Shown here piece by piece: positions 37,098-44,896 of a stretch of 64,000 nt of DNA (positions are counted from its first letter, which is position 1; every line of letters begins with the position of its first letter). The DNA lies in NCBI GenBank assembly GCA_044224495.1, contig JBGAKG010000035.1, positions 21,937 through 85,936 of the forward strand, written 5' to 3'. The translations under genes and the position numbers were made by a program. This DNA is from JBGAKG01 sp044224495. Its GTDB lineage: Bacteria; Myxococcota_A; Polyangia; Polyangiales; Polyangiaceae. The notes under the pieces are model-generated. The model worked only from the letters and a program-made list of their open reading frames with translations, had not been told where the DNA came from and searched no databases.

Positions 37098-37535
37098 CGT
37101 CAGGTTGCACGCGCCAGCGCGTCGAACGCGCTCGACCACGTGGTGATCGAGTACGCGGGTGCGTCGTGCTCGTGCAGCCTGGTGAGCTGCAACGACGTGA
37201 AGTTCTGGGAGGGCGCGGTGCTCGTCACGAGCTACCCCGACGGTGGGCAGGCGTTCATCACGAACTCGACGTTCCGCCACATCGCCGGGCACGGCATGGT
37301 CGAAGGTTGGGGCTTCCCGAACGGGGACCCGCGCAACGAGCAGATCGACTTCCAACCGACGAACGCCTTCGACGATCTGAAGGGATGCGTGCAGACGCTG
37401 CCCAGCAACACGACGGCGGGAGGGTGCCCGACTCACTTCGTAGCGTACAGTGCGCGCCGACCGCTGCGCGCCGCCACCGGCGCATCTTCCGTCCAGACGA
37501 GCTCGGCGTGCTTCGCGCAGACGTGGATGAACTGA
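37098..37535 (+). pseudogene. remnant of a secreted beta-helix protein
   Basis: The open frame after the zinc-ribbon stop encodes ALDHVVIEYAGASCSCSL, CNDVKFWEGAVLVTSYPDGG, QAFITNSTFRHIAGHGMVEG and FDDLKGCVQTLPSNTTAGGCPTH. This alternates as in right-handed beta-helix surface proteins (LxxVxIxYAG, ITNSTFRxxAGxGM). There is no start codon or signal peptide in front, and the frame simply runs into the 3' end of the convergent gene at 37433. It is therefore the C-terminal fragment of a larger exported protein lost by deletion. The last about 100 nt overlap the neighbouring gene and are probably not homologous. Confidence 0.6.
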
Positions 37536-37873
37536 TTCCACGAGTGCACGAAGAACCACTGCACGAAGCACCCCGGCGGCGCGCTCGGCAACGCGCCGCC
37601 GGCACTCGGCGCGGGTCCTTCACCCGAGTCGATCCAGAGCCCCACTTCGGTCGAAGGATCTTCGCGAACGAGCTCTTCCGGGGGGTCGACCGAGCAGAAC
37701 ACGAGCCCACGGACGCGGATCGTCGCGCGTCGGTCCATGTCCTGTCGCTCGGAGGTCATCACCCGAACGCGAAGCGAGAGCGCGCGCTGCAGCCAGTCGA
37801 CGTCCATGCCCTCGAGGTAGGCATCGTGGAGTCCCCACGGGAGTGCTTCGGTGACGTCGGCGATGGTCGTCAT
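37433..37873 (-). CDS. hypothetical protein, immunity-like
   Basis: The 146-residue soluble protein starts MTTIADVTEALPWGLHDAYLEGMDVDW and continues LSLRVRVMTSERQDMDRRATIRVRGLVFCSVDPPE, VGLWIDSGEG, then GCFVQWFFVHSWNQFIHVCAKHAELVW. The LPWGxHDAYLEG opening and FxxxWNxFIHVC ending are shared by a widespread unnamed family of standalone proteins often found in accessory clusters (recollection, not searched). There is no catalytic motif. A start at 37873 is preferred to one 10 codons upstream. It lies inside a run of similar orphan small genes and is a candidate immunity protein. Confidence 0.65.
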   Translation of the reverse strand: MTTIADVTEALPWGLHDAYLEGMDVDWLQRALSLRVRVMTSERQDMDRRATIRVRGLVFCSVDPPEELVREDPSTEVGLWIDSGEGPAPSAGGALPSAPPGCFVQWFFVHSWNQFIHVCAKHAELVWTEDAPVAARSGRRALYATK

Positions 37874-37933
37874 GTCAGGGAGGCGCTCGCGGAATCGGCG
37901 CAACCGTGATCGTCAGGGTACCATCGCCGGGTC

Positions 37934-38665
37934 ATGCGATGGCGAGCAGCCGACATTCTTCGCATCCTCGATCTGTGCTGCGAGCAGGCTGCGTTCCCGA
38001 TGCTCGACAATGGCTACCTGTATCTCGCCGCAACCCGGCTCTCCTTGTTTCGGTCTGCGGAGGATTGGGCGCTCGTCTTCGAGCTCTTCGACTACTCGCC
38101 GCGGGCGGGATCCCCATCGCTCTGCATCTCGACAATCGCCAGCAAGCTCCGAGACCGCGACCCGAGGTCGAACTACGTGAGCCAGTCGGCCTACGATGCC
38201 TATCTCTCGCACCACCCCTTCGACGAGAATCGCTTCTTCTACCCGTTGACCGGCCTCGACCAGGACGAGGAGGAGTGCGTCGCCGACCACGTCCGGGACG
38301 TGGGTCTCCGTGGACGTCCCGTTCGCCTACCCGCTCCGGAAGAGTACGCCCGTCATGGAATCACTCTCGATGGGGCACGGCGAGTACGCCTCTACGAGGC
38401 GTGCCGATACCTCGCCGCCGTCGCGCGCGACGACGTACTCGCGACGCCCGTCGAGCGCCGTGTGAGCGTTCCTCACGCGCTGGAGCAAGTCCTCCAGCTC
38501 GAGGAGTGGCATCACCCAGACGTGGCCGAGAACGAGCAGCCGAGCCAATTGCCGACCTTCCGTCAGCTCGCCGCCGTGCTCGAAACGGGAGACGTGGGCG
38601 AGTACACGCCGAGCGAGCCACCGAACACGCATTGGAGCCACTGGCCGGAAGGCGGAACGCTCTGA
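37934..38665 (+). CDS. DUF7003-like protein
   Basis: The 243-residue soluble protein matches the pattern I associate with DUF7003: FPMLDNGYLYLAATRLSLFRSAEDWALVFELFDYSPRAG near 21-59, YLSHHPFDENRFFYP, LRGRPVRLPAPEEYARHGI, ACRYLAAVARDDVLATPVERR, VLQLEEWHHPDV and the closing PPNTHWSHWPEGGTL. The family has no known activity but is frequent in accessory and toxin-immunity neighbourhoods. TACCAT sits 9 nt before the ATG. Transcribed away from the flanking minus-strand genes, so it is a stand-alone unit in the island. Confidence 0.78.
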   Translation: MRWRAADILRILDLCCEQAAFPMLDNGYLYLAATRLSLFRSAEDWALVFELFDYSPRAGSPSLCISTIASKLRDRDPRSNYVSQSAYDAYLSHHPFDENRFFYPLTGLDQDEEECVADHVRDVGLRGRPVRLPAPEEYARHGITLDGARRVRLYEACRYLAAVARDDVLATPVERRVSVPHALEQVLQLEEWHHPDVAENEQPSQLPTFRQLAAVLETGDVGEYTPSEPPNTHWSHWPEGGTL

Positions 38666-38670
38666 GGGTC

Positions 38671-38934
38671 TCACGGCGCACGAAGCTGGGCGCCGAGCTC
38701 GTCGAAACAACGGCGACATACCGTCGTCGGTCGATCCTCGGCGACGAAGCCCGCGCACCGGTCGCACGCGTGCGTCTTCGTCGCGGGATAGATCTCGTAG
38801 AGCGCGCCATGCCGAAACGACGAGAAGTGCTCCGGCCCATCACCGTGCTTCTCGGGCGTGAGCGTCCAACCGCGCTCGAGGAGCTCCTGCGCGACCGCGC
38901 TCACGTCGGGGGTTCGGAGGACGTAGATGAACAT
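38671..38934 (-). CDS. small Cys-containing hypothetical protein
   Basis: The 87-residue product has two parts. The first is a beta-alpha unit of glyoxalase-like appearance (MFIYVLRTPDVSAVAQELLERGWTLTPEKHGDGPEHFSS, ALYEIYPATK). The second is a C-terminal zinc-ribbon-like segment with THACDRCAGF and TTVCRRCFDEL. Fusion of a short VOC-like half with a ribbon is unusual. It is downstream of two minus-strand genes with an 18-bp gap, so it is probably the last gene of a three-gene transcript starting at 39802. Confidence 0.55.
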   Translation of the reverse strand: MFIYVLRTPDVSAVAQELLERGWTLTPEKHGDGPEHFSSFRHGALYEIYPATKTHACDRCAGFVAEDRPTTVCRRCFDELGAQLRAP

Positions 38935-38951
38935 GGTGGTCAAGCCCGAGA

Positions 38952-39347
38952 TCACGAGAGCATGCGATGGAAGAGCTCCGCAAGCCGTGACCTGACCCTT
39001 CGCCAAACGCTGGCGTGGGGCGGTTCGAGACTCCGGACGGTGATTCGAACCGCATCGCCCGCCTCGACGCTTCCCACGATCGGCGTGCGAACCGCCCCGC
39101 TCAGGCGATGAACGAACGCGAGCGCGGGATCGTGCCAGAAGGCCGTCGTGCGCAGCTCCGAGCCGTCGGCACCATCCGCGGTCTGATCTACGACGCGATA
39201 GGACACCCAGTACATGTCGGCCCACCGAGCATCCTCGAGTCGCGCGTAGAGGCGTCCATTCCTCTGAACGTCCCACGTGCGATCGGCGGCGTCCGGGAGC
39301 AACGGCAACGCAGAGCGGCCTTGGATGGAGCTCCTCACGGACGTCAC
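38952..39347 (-). CDS. hypothetical 131-residue protein
   Basis: The GTG start is preceded by a GGAGG sequence and overlaps the stop of the S1-like gene by GTGA, so translation is coupled. The protein has a central beta region (RTWDVQRNGRLYARLEDARWADMYWVSYRVVDQT, LRTTAFWHDPALAFVHRLSG, VRITVRSLEP) and a basic C-terminal helix (WRRVRSRLAELFHRML). There is no signal peptide or known motif. It is likely functionally linked to the S1-like protein. Confidence 0.6.
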   Translation of the reverse strand: MTSVRSSIQGRSALPLLPDAADRTWDVQRNGRLYARLEDARWADMYWVSYRVVDQTADGADGSELRTTAFWHDPALAFVHRLSGAVRTPIVGSVEAGDAVRITVRSLEPPHASVWRRVRSRLAELFHRMLS

Positions 39348-39802
39348 TCGGTCCCCTCCGCGTAACCCACGAGCAATCTCCGGACGCTCGGCTCGACCAA
39401 GCGAACCTGCACCCGAATCCGTGTACCCACGCGCATGGGTTTGGGTGGAGGGGGCACGATCATCGCGCCGATCCCGCACGCGAGCCGAACCTTGATCCCC
39501 CATTCGGCGACCTCTGCCACCGCTCCCTCGCAGACGTCTCCGACGCGCGGCAAGTTCTCCGGCTGCCAGGGGTCACCTCCAGGCGAGGCTTGCCGTATCG
39601 ATGCGAAAAAGCGCCGCTCGGTAAGAGCGTAGACCCGCACGTCGACCTCGTCGCCGAGGCTCACGACTTCGTGTGGCGACACCCCGGGTGTCCAGCTCAG
39701 CTCGATCGGCTGGACGAATCCCACCGCATCGTCGTGGGCCACGTCGACCCCCCAATCGTGGACGCCAACGACTCGAACTCGGAGGATGTCGCCTTCCTTC
39801 AT
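39344..39802 (-). CDS. protein with two S1/OB-like domains
   Basis: The 152-residue protein contains two OB-fold, S1-like halves. The first is MKEGDILRVRVVGVHDWGVDVAHDDAVGFVQPIEL with VSLGDEVDVRVYALTERRFFASIRQA. The second is PRVGDVCEGAVAEVAEWGIKVRLACGIGAMI with MRVGTRIRVQVRLVEPSVRRLLVGY. The G-x-V...WG-x-x-V...G-x-V pattern is that of S1 RNA-binding folds. Outside ribosomal proteins, such small S1 proteins occur in accessory clusters, some thought to be immunity proteins. An ATG at 39844 would add 14 residues. It is coupled by GTGA to the next gene. Confidence 0.65.
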   Translation of the reverse strand: MKEGDILRVRVVGVHDWGVDVAHDDAVGFVQPIELSWTPGVSPHEVVSLGDEVDVRVYALTERRFFASIRQASPGGDPWQPENLPRVGDVCEGAVAEVAEWGIKVRLACGIGAMIVPPPPKPMRVGTRIRVQVRLVEPSVRRLLVGYAEGTE

Positions 39803-39869
39803 CGCTCGAGGACCAAGTTCGCATCGTGGTTCCACGGTGGACATCGCCAGGATTCCGCTTCGCGTCGCC

Positions 39870-40175
39870 TCATGTTTCGCGCGGCTCCCGAGTCCCCACG
39901 CTATTCCGGTACGGCTTCGGCGCGTTCGGCAGAGCTGTGTAGTCCGGCGCTCCCTCGGCTCGCCACCAATACTCCCGAAACGACGACGGCTTCGAAGCTT
40001 CGAAGATCGCGACCAGGCCAAGCAGGCCCGTCGGAGTCGGAGAAGAGAAGTCCCACCCGTCCCTCTCGGCGCAGTAACACTCGAGCTCGGGATCATACCA
40101 AAGCTGAAAGCCCCTTCGATCGAGAAGCCCGAGGGCCGTGTTGTACACATTCGAGTGATCGTGCAGCGCTGTCAT
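39870..40175 (-). CDS. hypothetical 101-residue protein
   Basis: A soluble Trp/Tyr-rich small protein: MTALHDHSNVYNTALGLLDRRGFQLWYDPELECYCAERDGWDFSS, GLLGLVAIFEASKPSSFREYWWRAEG and a Pro/Arg C-terminal tail. The strand-turn pattern LWYDPELECYCAERDGWDF with LLGLVAIFE resembles small immunity proteins, but no family was identified. AGGAACGAG upstream may act as a ribosome binding site. It lies 79 bp downstream of the Imm26-like gene on the same strand. Confidence 0.6.
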   Translation of the reverse strand: MTALHDHSNVYNTALGLLDRRGFQLWYDPELECYCAERDGWDFSSPTPTGLLGLVAIFEASKPSSFREYWWRAEGAPDYTALPNAPKPYRNSVGTREPRET

Positions 40176-40254
40176 GACACGGCTCGTTCCTACGTGGAGA
40201 GATGATCGACCAACGGAGCCAGCCCCGTCGCGGCGAGGAGGATGCTGCGACGGC

Positions 40255-40725
40255 TCACTGGCGCGCTCCCGCATGCGGAAGCCGGAGAGCCGCCGAGATA
40301 TCGTGGTCGATCGTCTGGTAGCTATGCAACCCCCACTCCCCGACGGGCTCGATGGGTCCGGCAAGCCTTCGCCCTCGCTCGTCGAAATACCAACCGCGAA
40401 AGTCGCGGAAGCAGTGCTGGGTGAGCACATCGATTGATGCGAGCGGACGATTCGCGACGCACTCGAAATACCCTCGCGACCAAGGAAGCCTGTTCGTGAT
40501 GATCGGCGGAACGAGCAATCGATCTCGAACCAGCAGCGGAACGCGCTCCTTCTCAGTCGACCGCGCATCGTAGACATAGACGAGAATGCCGCGACCAACG
40601 CCAAGCGGGTTCGCATCCGTTTGGATGACGCGGCCAAAGATGAGCGCTTCCTCCAACGGCTTCATCACGAAGATGTCTCCGACCCTCGGCGCACGACGGG
40701 AGCTCTTCAATGTCGTTAGATTCAT
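40255..40725 (-). CDS. Imm26-like immunity protein
   Basis: The 156-residue protein fits immunity protein 26 of polymorphic toxin systems. APRVGDIFVMKPLEEALIFGRVIQTDANPLG is an SH3/OB-like opening, then ILVYVYDARSTEKERVP, LLVPPIITNRLPWSRGYFECVANRPL and the tail HCFRDFRGWYFDERGRRLAGPIEPVGEWGLHSYQTIDHDI. In known systems Imm26 proteins lie next to nuclease or peptidase toxins and neutralise them. No toxin gene is present nearby. The start at 40725 is chosen because the first 12 codons of the longer frame are low-complexity. It is the first gene of a run of orphan small genes. Confidence 0.72.
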   Translation of the reverse strand: MNLTTLKSSRRAPRVGDIFVMKPLEEALIFGRVIQTDANPLGVGRGILVYVYDARSTEKERVPLLVRDRLLVPPIITNRLPWSRGYFECVANRPLASIDVLTQHCFRDFRGWYFDERGRRLAGPIEPVGEWGLHSYQTIDHDISAALRLPHAGARQ

Positions 40726-40764
40726 TCTGCCCGTGCCTGCCGCTCCTTCTCCGTCTCCCACGAA

Positions 40765-41883
40765 TCAGAACATGTCCTCGGTCCGCGCGTTCCTCGCGCG
40801 GATCGCCTCTTCCGTCCTCGGGACGAGCGTCTCGAGGCCCGTTCGCACCGCCTCCGCCTGGACCTCTTCGATCGCGGGCCGAAAGCGCGCGTCGTAATCA
40901 CGAAACGCGCGCACGAAGTCGCCGTCGGCGCCGCGCATTGCGTCTCCGAGCGCAGCCGCCCCGTCGATGGCGAGCGAGCCGCCCTTGCCCGCCGCTGGTG
41001 ACGCGCAGTACGCCGCGTCCCCCACCAACGCCACGCGCCCCCGCGACCAGGACGGCATTCGGACTTGGCACAGCTTGTCGAAGTAGAAGCTCTTCGAGCT
41101 CTGGACATGTCGAAGGAGCTCCGCCGTCCTCCATCCGACGCCGGCGAATTGGTCCATGACGATCCGACGTTGCTCGCCCTCGTCCCGCCGGTCGTACGAG
41201 AGCTCTCGGTCGGAGGCGAACGACAAGACGATGTCGGTGTTGTTCTTGTAGGCGTTGAGCATCGCGCCCTTGCCGGGCACGTTGAACATCTGCGCGGTAT
41301 CCGGCTCGATGAGCAGCTCGTCGACGATCGTGATGGAGAAGTACAGCCCGAGAGAGTGCAGGTAGCGAGCTTCGTCTCCGAACCAGAGTCTTCGCACGGC
41401 GGAGTGGATGCCATCGCATCCGAAGACCAGATCGAACGTACGAGGTGGTCCCTTGGCGAACGTGGCTTCGACGCCGTGCTCCACTTCGCGGAGCGCCGTG
41501 ATGCCGTCGTCGAAGACGATCTCCACACGGTCCCTCACGGTGTCGAAGAGCAGGTTCAACAGCACGCTGCGCTCGATCTCGAGCTCGTCTTCGGAGGGCG
41601 CCTCGCCTTCCTCGCGGAGCACGAGGGAGCGCACCGTCTCGTCGCGTTCGTTCTTGAACTCCCACTTCCGCAGCGACAGCCGGTTCGCACGGATTGGGTC
41701 CAGGAGCCCCATGCGCCGCACGATGTCGACCGTCTCGCCCTTGATGTCCACCGCGGTCCCCCCGAGCCGGAGCCCCCGGGCCACCTCGACCACCGTGACG
41801 GCGTAGCCGAGGCGACTCAGCCAGAACGCGGTCGAGAGCCCGGCAAAGCTCGCACCCGAAATGAGAACCCGCTCTTCGTGCAT
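40765..41883 (-). CDS. FAD-dependent aromatic monooxygenase (TetX/PHBH-like)
   Basis: The 372-residue flavoprotein begins RVLISGASFAGLSTAFWLSRLGYAVTVVEVA (GxGxxG-type dinucleotide loop, here SGASFAG). Downstream come LVFGCDGIHSAVR (the DG motif binding NAD(P)H and FAD) and RVALVGDAAYCASPAAGKGGSLAIDGAAAL (the GD motif). This is the group A monooxygenase layout used on aromatic compounds and some antibiotics. The start is supported by a GAGGAGA ribosome binding site. It is divergently arranged with a TetR repressor, with two operator copies between them, so expression is likely induced by its substrate. Confidence 0.9.
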   Translation of the reverse strand: MHEERVLISGASFAGLSTAFWLSRLGYAVTVVEVARGLRLGGTAVDIKGETVDIVRRMGLLDPIRANRLSLRKWEFKNERDETVRSLVLREEGEAPSEDELEIERSVLLNLLFDTVRDRVEIVFDDGITALREVEHGVEATFAKGPPRTFDLVFGCDGIHSAVRRLWFGDEARYLHSLGLYFSITIVDELLIEPDTAQMFNVPGKGAMLNAYKNNTDIVLSFASDRELSYDRRDEGEQRRIVMDQFAGVGWRTAELLRHVQSSKSFYFDKLCQVRMPSWSRGRVALVGDAAYCASPAAGKGGSLAIDGAAALGDAMRGADGDFVRAFRDYDARFRPAIEEVQAEAVRTGLETLVPRTEEAIRARNARTEDMF

Positions 41884-41929
41884 GACGTCTCCTCGCAGCG
41901 GCCGTCTCTGGCCGCCTCTCGCCAAACAT

Positions 41930-41942
41930 TGTACCGAGTACA
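41930..41942. promoter_or_regulatory. TetR operator copy 1
   Basis: TGTACCGAGTACA is a 13-bp palindrome (TGTAC/GTACA around CGA), 47 bp upstream of the monooxygenase start. It shares the decamer ACCGAGTACA with copy 2, 33 bp away (about three helical turns). The site is inferred from its symmetry and place between the divergent TetR and monooxygenase genes. Confidence 0.65.
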
Positions 41943-41961
41943 TCTTTTGTCCACCACAAAT

Positions 41962-41976
41962 GTGGACCGAGTACAC
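41962..41976. promoter_or_regulatory. TetR operator copy 2
   Basis: GTGGACCGAGTACAC is a near-palindrome (five of six arm positions match) containing the same ACCGAGTACA decamer as copy 1, in the same orientation. It lies 38 bp upstream of the TetR start, where it would control both promoters. Confidence 0.6.
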
Positions 41977-42014
41977 CTTGTGGCTCCCACCCGACCGGCT
42001 AACGTGGGAGCTGC

Positions 42015-42638
42015 ATGGGCGAACGGCGCGAGCGCAAGAAGCGCGAGACGAGACAGCGCATCTCCGATACGGCGACGAAGCTCTTCTTCGAGCGCGGCTT
42101 CGACGCCGTGACGCTCGACGAGATCGCCGCTGCGGCCAAGGTCTCGAAGATGACGGTCTTCAACTACTTCCCGCGCAAGGAAGACCTCATGCTCGACCGG
42201 CAGGACGACTTGAAGCTGGTCTTCTTTCGCGAGGCGATTCGCGCGCGTTCGAAGGGCCAGTCGCCGTTCGCCGCGCTGCGAGCGATCGTCGCGACGATGC
42301 AACGCGACAAGCACCCGTTCGCCCGCTTCGACCGCCAGACGGCGGACTTCTGGCGCTTCGTCGCCGCGAGCCCGTCGCTCGAAGCGAGGATGCGTGAGCT
42401 ATCGGAGGAGGCCGCCGTCGGCCTCGCCATCGAGCTCGGCGGCGCCGAGCCCAAGGCGCTCGCACGGCTCGCCGCCGGAATGATCGTCCTCACGGTGCGG
42501 GTCGCTCGGGAGGAAGGTGTTCGCGTCTTCACACGCGGAGGCTCGGCGAAGAAGGCCAACGCCGCCTTCGTCCAGCTCATGGATCGCGGACTCGTCGCCG
42601 CTGGGGACATGATGGAGCATGCGACGGCAGGGGTCTGA
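42015..42638 (+). CDS. TetR-family repressor
   Basis: The 207-residue protein has the TetR N-terminal helix-turn-helix: RKKRETRQRISDTATKLFFERGFDAVTLDEIAAAAKVSKMTVFNYFPRKEDLML. A ligand-binding helical domain follows, with PFAALRAIVATMQ and ARLAAGMIVLTVRVAREEGV. The ATG has TAACGT 9 nt upstream; a GGGAG stretch is also present as a possible ribosome binding site. Divergent from the flavin monooxygenase, it most likely represses both genes until the substrate binds. Confidence 0.92.
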   Translation: MGERRERKKRETRQRISDTATKLFFERGFDAVTLDEIAAAAKVSKMTVFNYFPRKEDLMLDRQDDLKLVFFREAIRARSKGQSPFAALRAIVATMQRDKHPFARFDRQTADFWRFVAASPSLEARMRELSEEAAVGLAIELGGAEPKALARLAAGMIVLTVRVAREEGVRVFTRGGSAKKANAAFVQLMDRGLVAAGDMMEHATAGV

Positions 42639-42639
42639 A

Positions 42640-43419
42640 ATGGTCGCGCCCACCCTTCCTCTTTCGATGAAGCAGACCATCGAGGACGCGATCGACGGCG
42701 CCCTCGAGTGCGACTTGGACGACGACGACTTCGCGATGAAGAACGACCGCCCGTACTCGAACGATCCCGCGGCGGCGGCGGATCGCATCCTTCGCGGCCT
42801 CGATGTGCTCGGAGTCCCCATGACAGCCAAGCGACGATTGGCTGCTACACGTCCCTTGCTCGTGGACCTGCTGCGAAAGACTCCGCTGGATGACCTGAAC
42901 GGCGAGGAGATTCTCGTCATGCTGTCGAAGCAGGCGAACCTCGAGTTTCGCGATGACTACGCCTACCTGCCGGCATCCGCGGAGGAGAGCCTGAGGGAGG
43001 CGCTACTCGCCGCGATCGAGAGCGGCGTCGCCGACGGCGCAAGCCTCCCGACCTTCGCGCGGCTGGTGGGGCAGGCCGTGCAGCGTTGGTGTACGCGGCA
43101 CGACATCGAGGCGAAGGCCTTGAAGGGCTGGGCACGAGAGTTGGAGCACTCCTTCGGCGGCGTCGTTTGGTATCGCGAGGACGCGGCACGCGAGCGCCTT
43201 CGCAACGAGTTCGTGAAGGATCTCACGCGCCTGCTGAAGTTGAAGTGGCTTCCAAAGGCGCGGCCGCCCAAGTCGTACTCTGCAAACGCGACGTTCGACG
43301 TCGACGACACCGTGGTGCATCCGACGTTCGGCAGTGGCACGGTCCGTCGGAAGCTGGACGGCAAGGTGGAGGTGGAGTTCGCCGACAAGACCAGGATCTT
43401 GGCGGCGCGGAAGGCTTGA
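42640..43419 (+). CDS. hypothetical protein with C-terminal Tudor/CarD-like barrel
   Basis: The 259-residue soluble protein is helical and acidic at its N-terminus (KQTIEDAIDGALECDLDDDDF). A middle domain follows (AEESLREALLAAIESGVADGASLPTFARLVGQAVQRW). The final beta unit VDDTVVHPTFGSGTVRRKLDGKVEVEFADKTRIL matches the short HPxFGxGxV...KVxVxF barrel found at the end of UvrD-like helicases and many stand-alone regulators. This barrel usually contacts RNA polymerase or other protein partners. It starts 1 bp after the TetR stop and may be co-transcribed. The function of the N-terminal domain is not known. Confidence 0.65.
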   Translation: MVAPTLPLSMKQTIEDAIDGALECDLDDDDFAMKNDRPYSNDPAAAADRILRGLDVLGVPMTAKRRLAATRPLLVDLLRKTPLDDLNGEEILVMLSKQANLEFRDDYAYLPASAEESLREALLAAIESGVADGASLPTFARLVGQAVQRWCTRHDIEAKALKGWARELEHSFGGVVWYREDAARERLRNEFVKDLTRLLKLKWLPKARPPKSYSANATFDVDDTVVHPTFGSGTVRRKLDGKVEVEFADKTRILAARKA

Positions 43420-43526
43420 GCTCTTCCTCCGCTCGGGCAGTCGTTCGTCCGGTCGGACGACTGGACACTGATTCACGAGAGCGTGAATTGACCCATCGCG
43501 ATCCGCATGCCAGGCTCGGGCGGAAA

Positions 43527-44231
43527 ATGAGGCTTCATCTCACCGCTTGCGGCACCCTACTCGCCATCCTAATCGGGTGTGGCTCGGATGGGACGTCGAC
43601 CCCGACCGGAAATGGGCTGAAGCTCGAGGCCCTGGACTCCCAATGGGCGTTCCCCATCCTCCAGGTGTTCCCCAAACCGGGGAATCGCTACGTCAAGGTC
43701 CGGGTGTCGCTCGCCAACCAAGCCGCGAAGCAGGCGGCGCCGCTCAGCCCTGCCCAATTCTCGGTCATCGGTGCCGATGGTCAGATCTTCGGCTTCACGC
43801 CGTTGACGACGAAGCTGACGGACGGATGCAATCCGGCCGTCTTGCTGGCCGTCGGCGACACGGCCACGTGTTGGGTGATGTTCGAAGTCGCGAGCACCGC
43901 GACCATCGCAGCGGTCCGCTACCTGGCCCTCGACAGCACGGTGACGAAGGCCCCGCTCAACGGTGAACCGAAGGGCGTCATGGCCTGTGAGGCAAACGCG
44001 ACCACGAACTGCGGCTCGTGTCAGAACGACCACTGCAAAGCGGAAGCCGACGCCTACCTGGCTGTGGACAAGAAGTGCACGAACTTGAACGCGCCCCCAT
44101 GTACCGCCATTCCACGCTGCGACTGCCTTCGGCAGCGTCTACTCGACCAGACCCTGTGCCCGCCGATCTTCGACGCGCTGGAGCTCTGCATGGGAACGAA
44201 CTGCATGACGGAATGTGGGTATACGCAGTAG
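43527..44231 (+). CDS. Cys-rich lipoprotein (parent copy)
   Basis: The 234-residue lipoprotein (TLLAILIGCGSDGTS) has an N-terminal beta domain of DUF4352-like appearance (LKLEALDSQWAFPILQVFPKPGNRYVKVRVSLANQA, GDTATCWVMFEVASTATI). A C-terminal Cys-rich module of about ten Cys follows (TTNCGSCQNDHCKAEADAYLAVDKKC, PPCTAIPRCDCLRQRLL, LCPPIFDALELCMGTNCMTECGY). Segment 43827-44231 has a near-identical, decayed copy at 47070-47474. Ahead of the ATG there is only a weak GGCGGA element. It may be surface-located. No named family for the Cys module. Confidence 0.78.
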   Translation: MRLHLTACGTLLAILIGCGSDGTSTPTGNGLKLEALDSQWAFPILQVFPKPGNRYVKVRVSLANQAAKQAAPLSPAQFSVIGADGQIFGFTPLTTKLTDGCNPAVLLAVGDTATCWVMFEVASTATIAAVRYLALDSTVTKAPLNGEPKGVMACEANATTNCGSCQNDHCKAEADAYLAVDKKCTNLNAPPCTAIPRCDCLRQRLLDQTLCPPIFDALELCMGTNCMTECGYTQ

Positions 44232-44284
44232 GAACAGACGCCCCTCGCTTCGGTACCCCCTGCGTGCCGCAATAGGAAGACACA

Positions 44285-44854
44285 ATGAAGCAACTCTTGT
44301 TCGCGGTGGCGTTGATGCTCGGCACGGCTTGCAGGCCGGAGCCGTTCGCCGTAGGCGCCGTACAGCCGCAGCCCAACATCGCCCTTCCGTCGCACGCGCC
44401 TGCGATGAGCCTCGCACTGTCGAGCTCGATTCCTGACGTGCTCTACGTCCCTGACGAGGGTTACCTCGTCGGAGGCACGATCAACGACTGGCGCGCGACG
44501 CTCGCGGCGGGTTTTGCGAATGGCTTTCCCCGAAATGGGAAGTCGACGGACAAGTTGGCGTTCAACCTCGACTTCGCCGAATTCACGCTCGAGCCCACCG
44601 CAGTGAGCACCAATGGCTCGGTCATGGCTGCTCGGGGCCAGATCCGATACCGCGGTCGCTGGATCAGCGGCGAAGACGAGACGCCGGTTGCCGGCACCGT
44701 CGCGTCGAAGCGGAGCATCACGACTCGCAACGAATTTTCGTCCTCGTTCAGAGCGCGGTGGAGAGCATGTACGAGCAGGCTTGGGCGACGTACACGTCGT
44801 CCAAGTGATCGAGTAGCGACGCGCTGCTTCGATCAATTTGCGGGCACAAAGTAG
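44285..44854 (+). pseudogene. lipoprotein gene with a probable frameshift near its 3' end
   Basis: The frame starts with a lipoprotein signal (MKQLLFAVALMLGTACRPE) and an AGGAAG ribosome binding site, and reads sensibly to NGSVMAARGQIRYRGRWISG and KRSITTRNEF (near 44738). After that it becomes Arg/Ser/Thr-rich (SSSFRARWRACTSRLGRRTRR). In another frame the same DNA encodes VLVQSAVESMYEQAWATYTSSK ending at a TGA at 44806-44808, which suits a helical C-terminus. A one-base loss (or two-base gain) around 44740-44745 is therefore likely. The nominal 189-residue product would carry a nonsense tail. It could also be a sequencing error. Confidence 0.6.
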
Positions 44855-44896
44855 CAACGCGGCCATTGCGACACGGGCGATGCAGGACGACGACCT

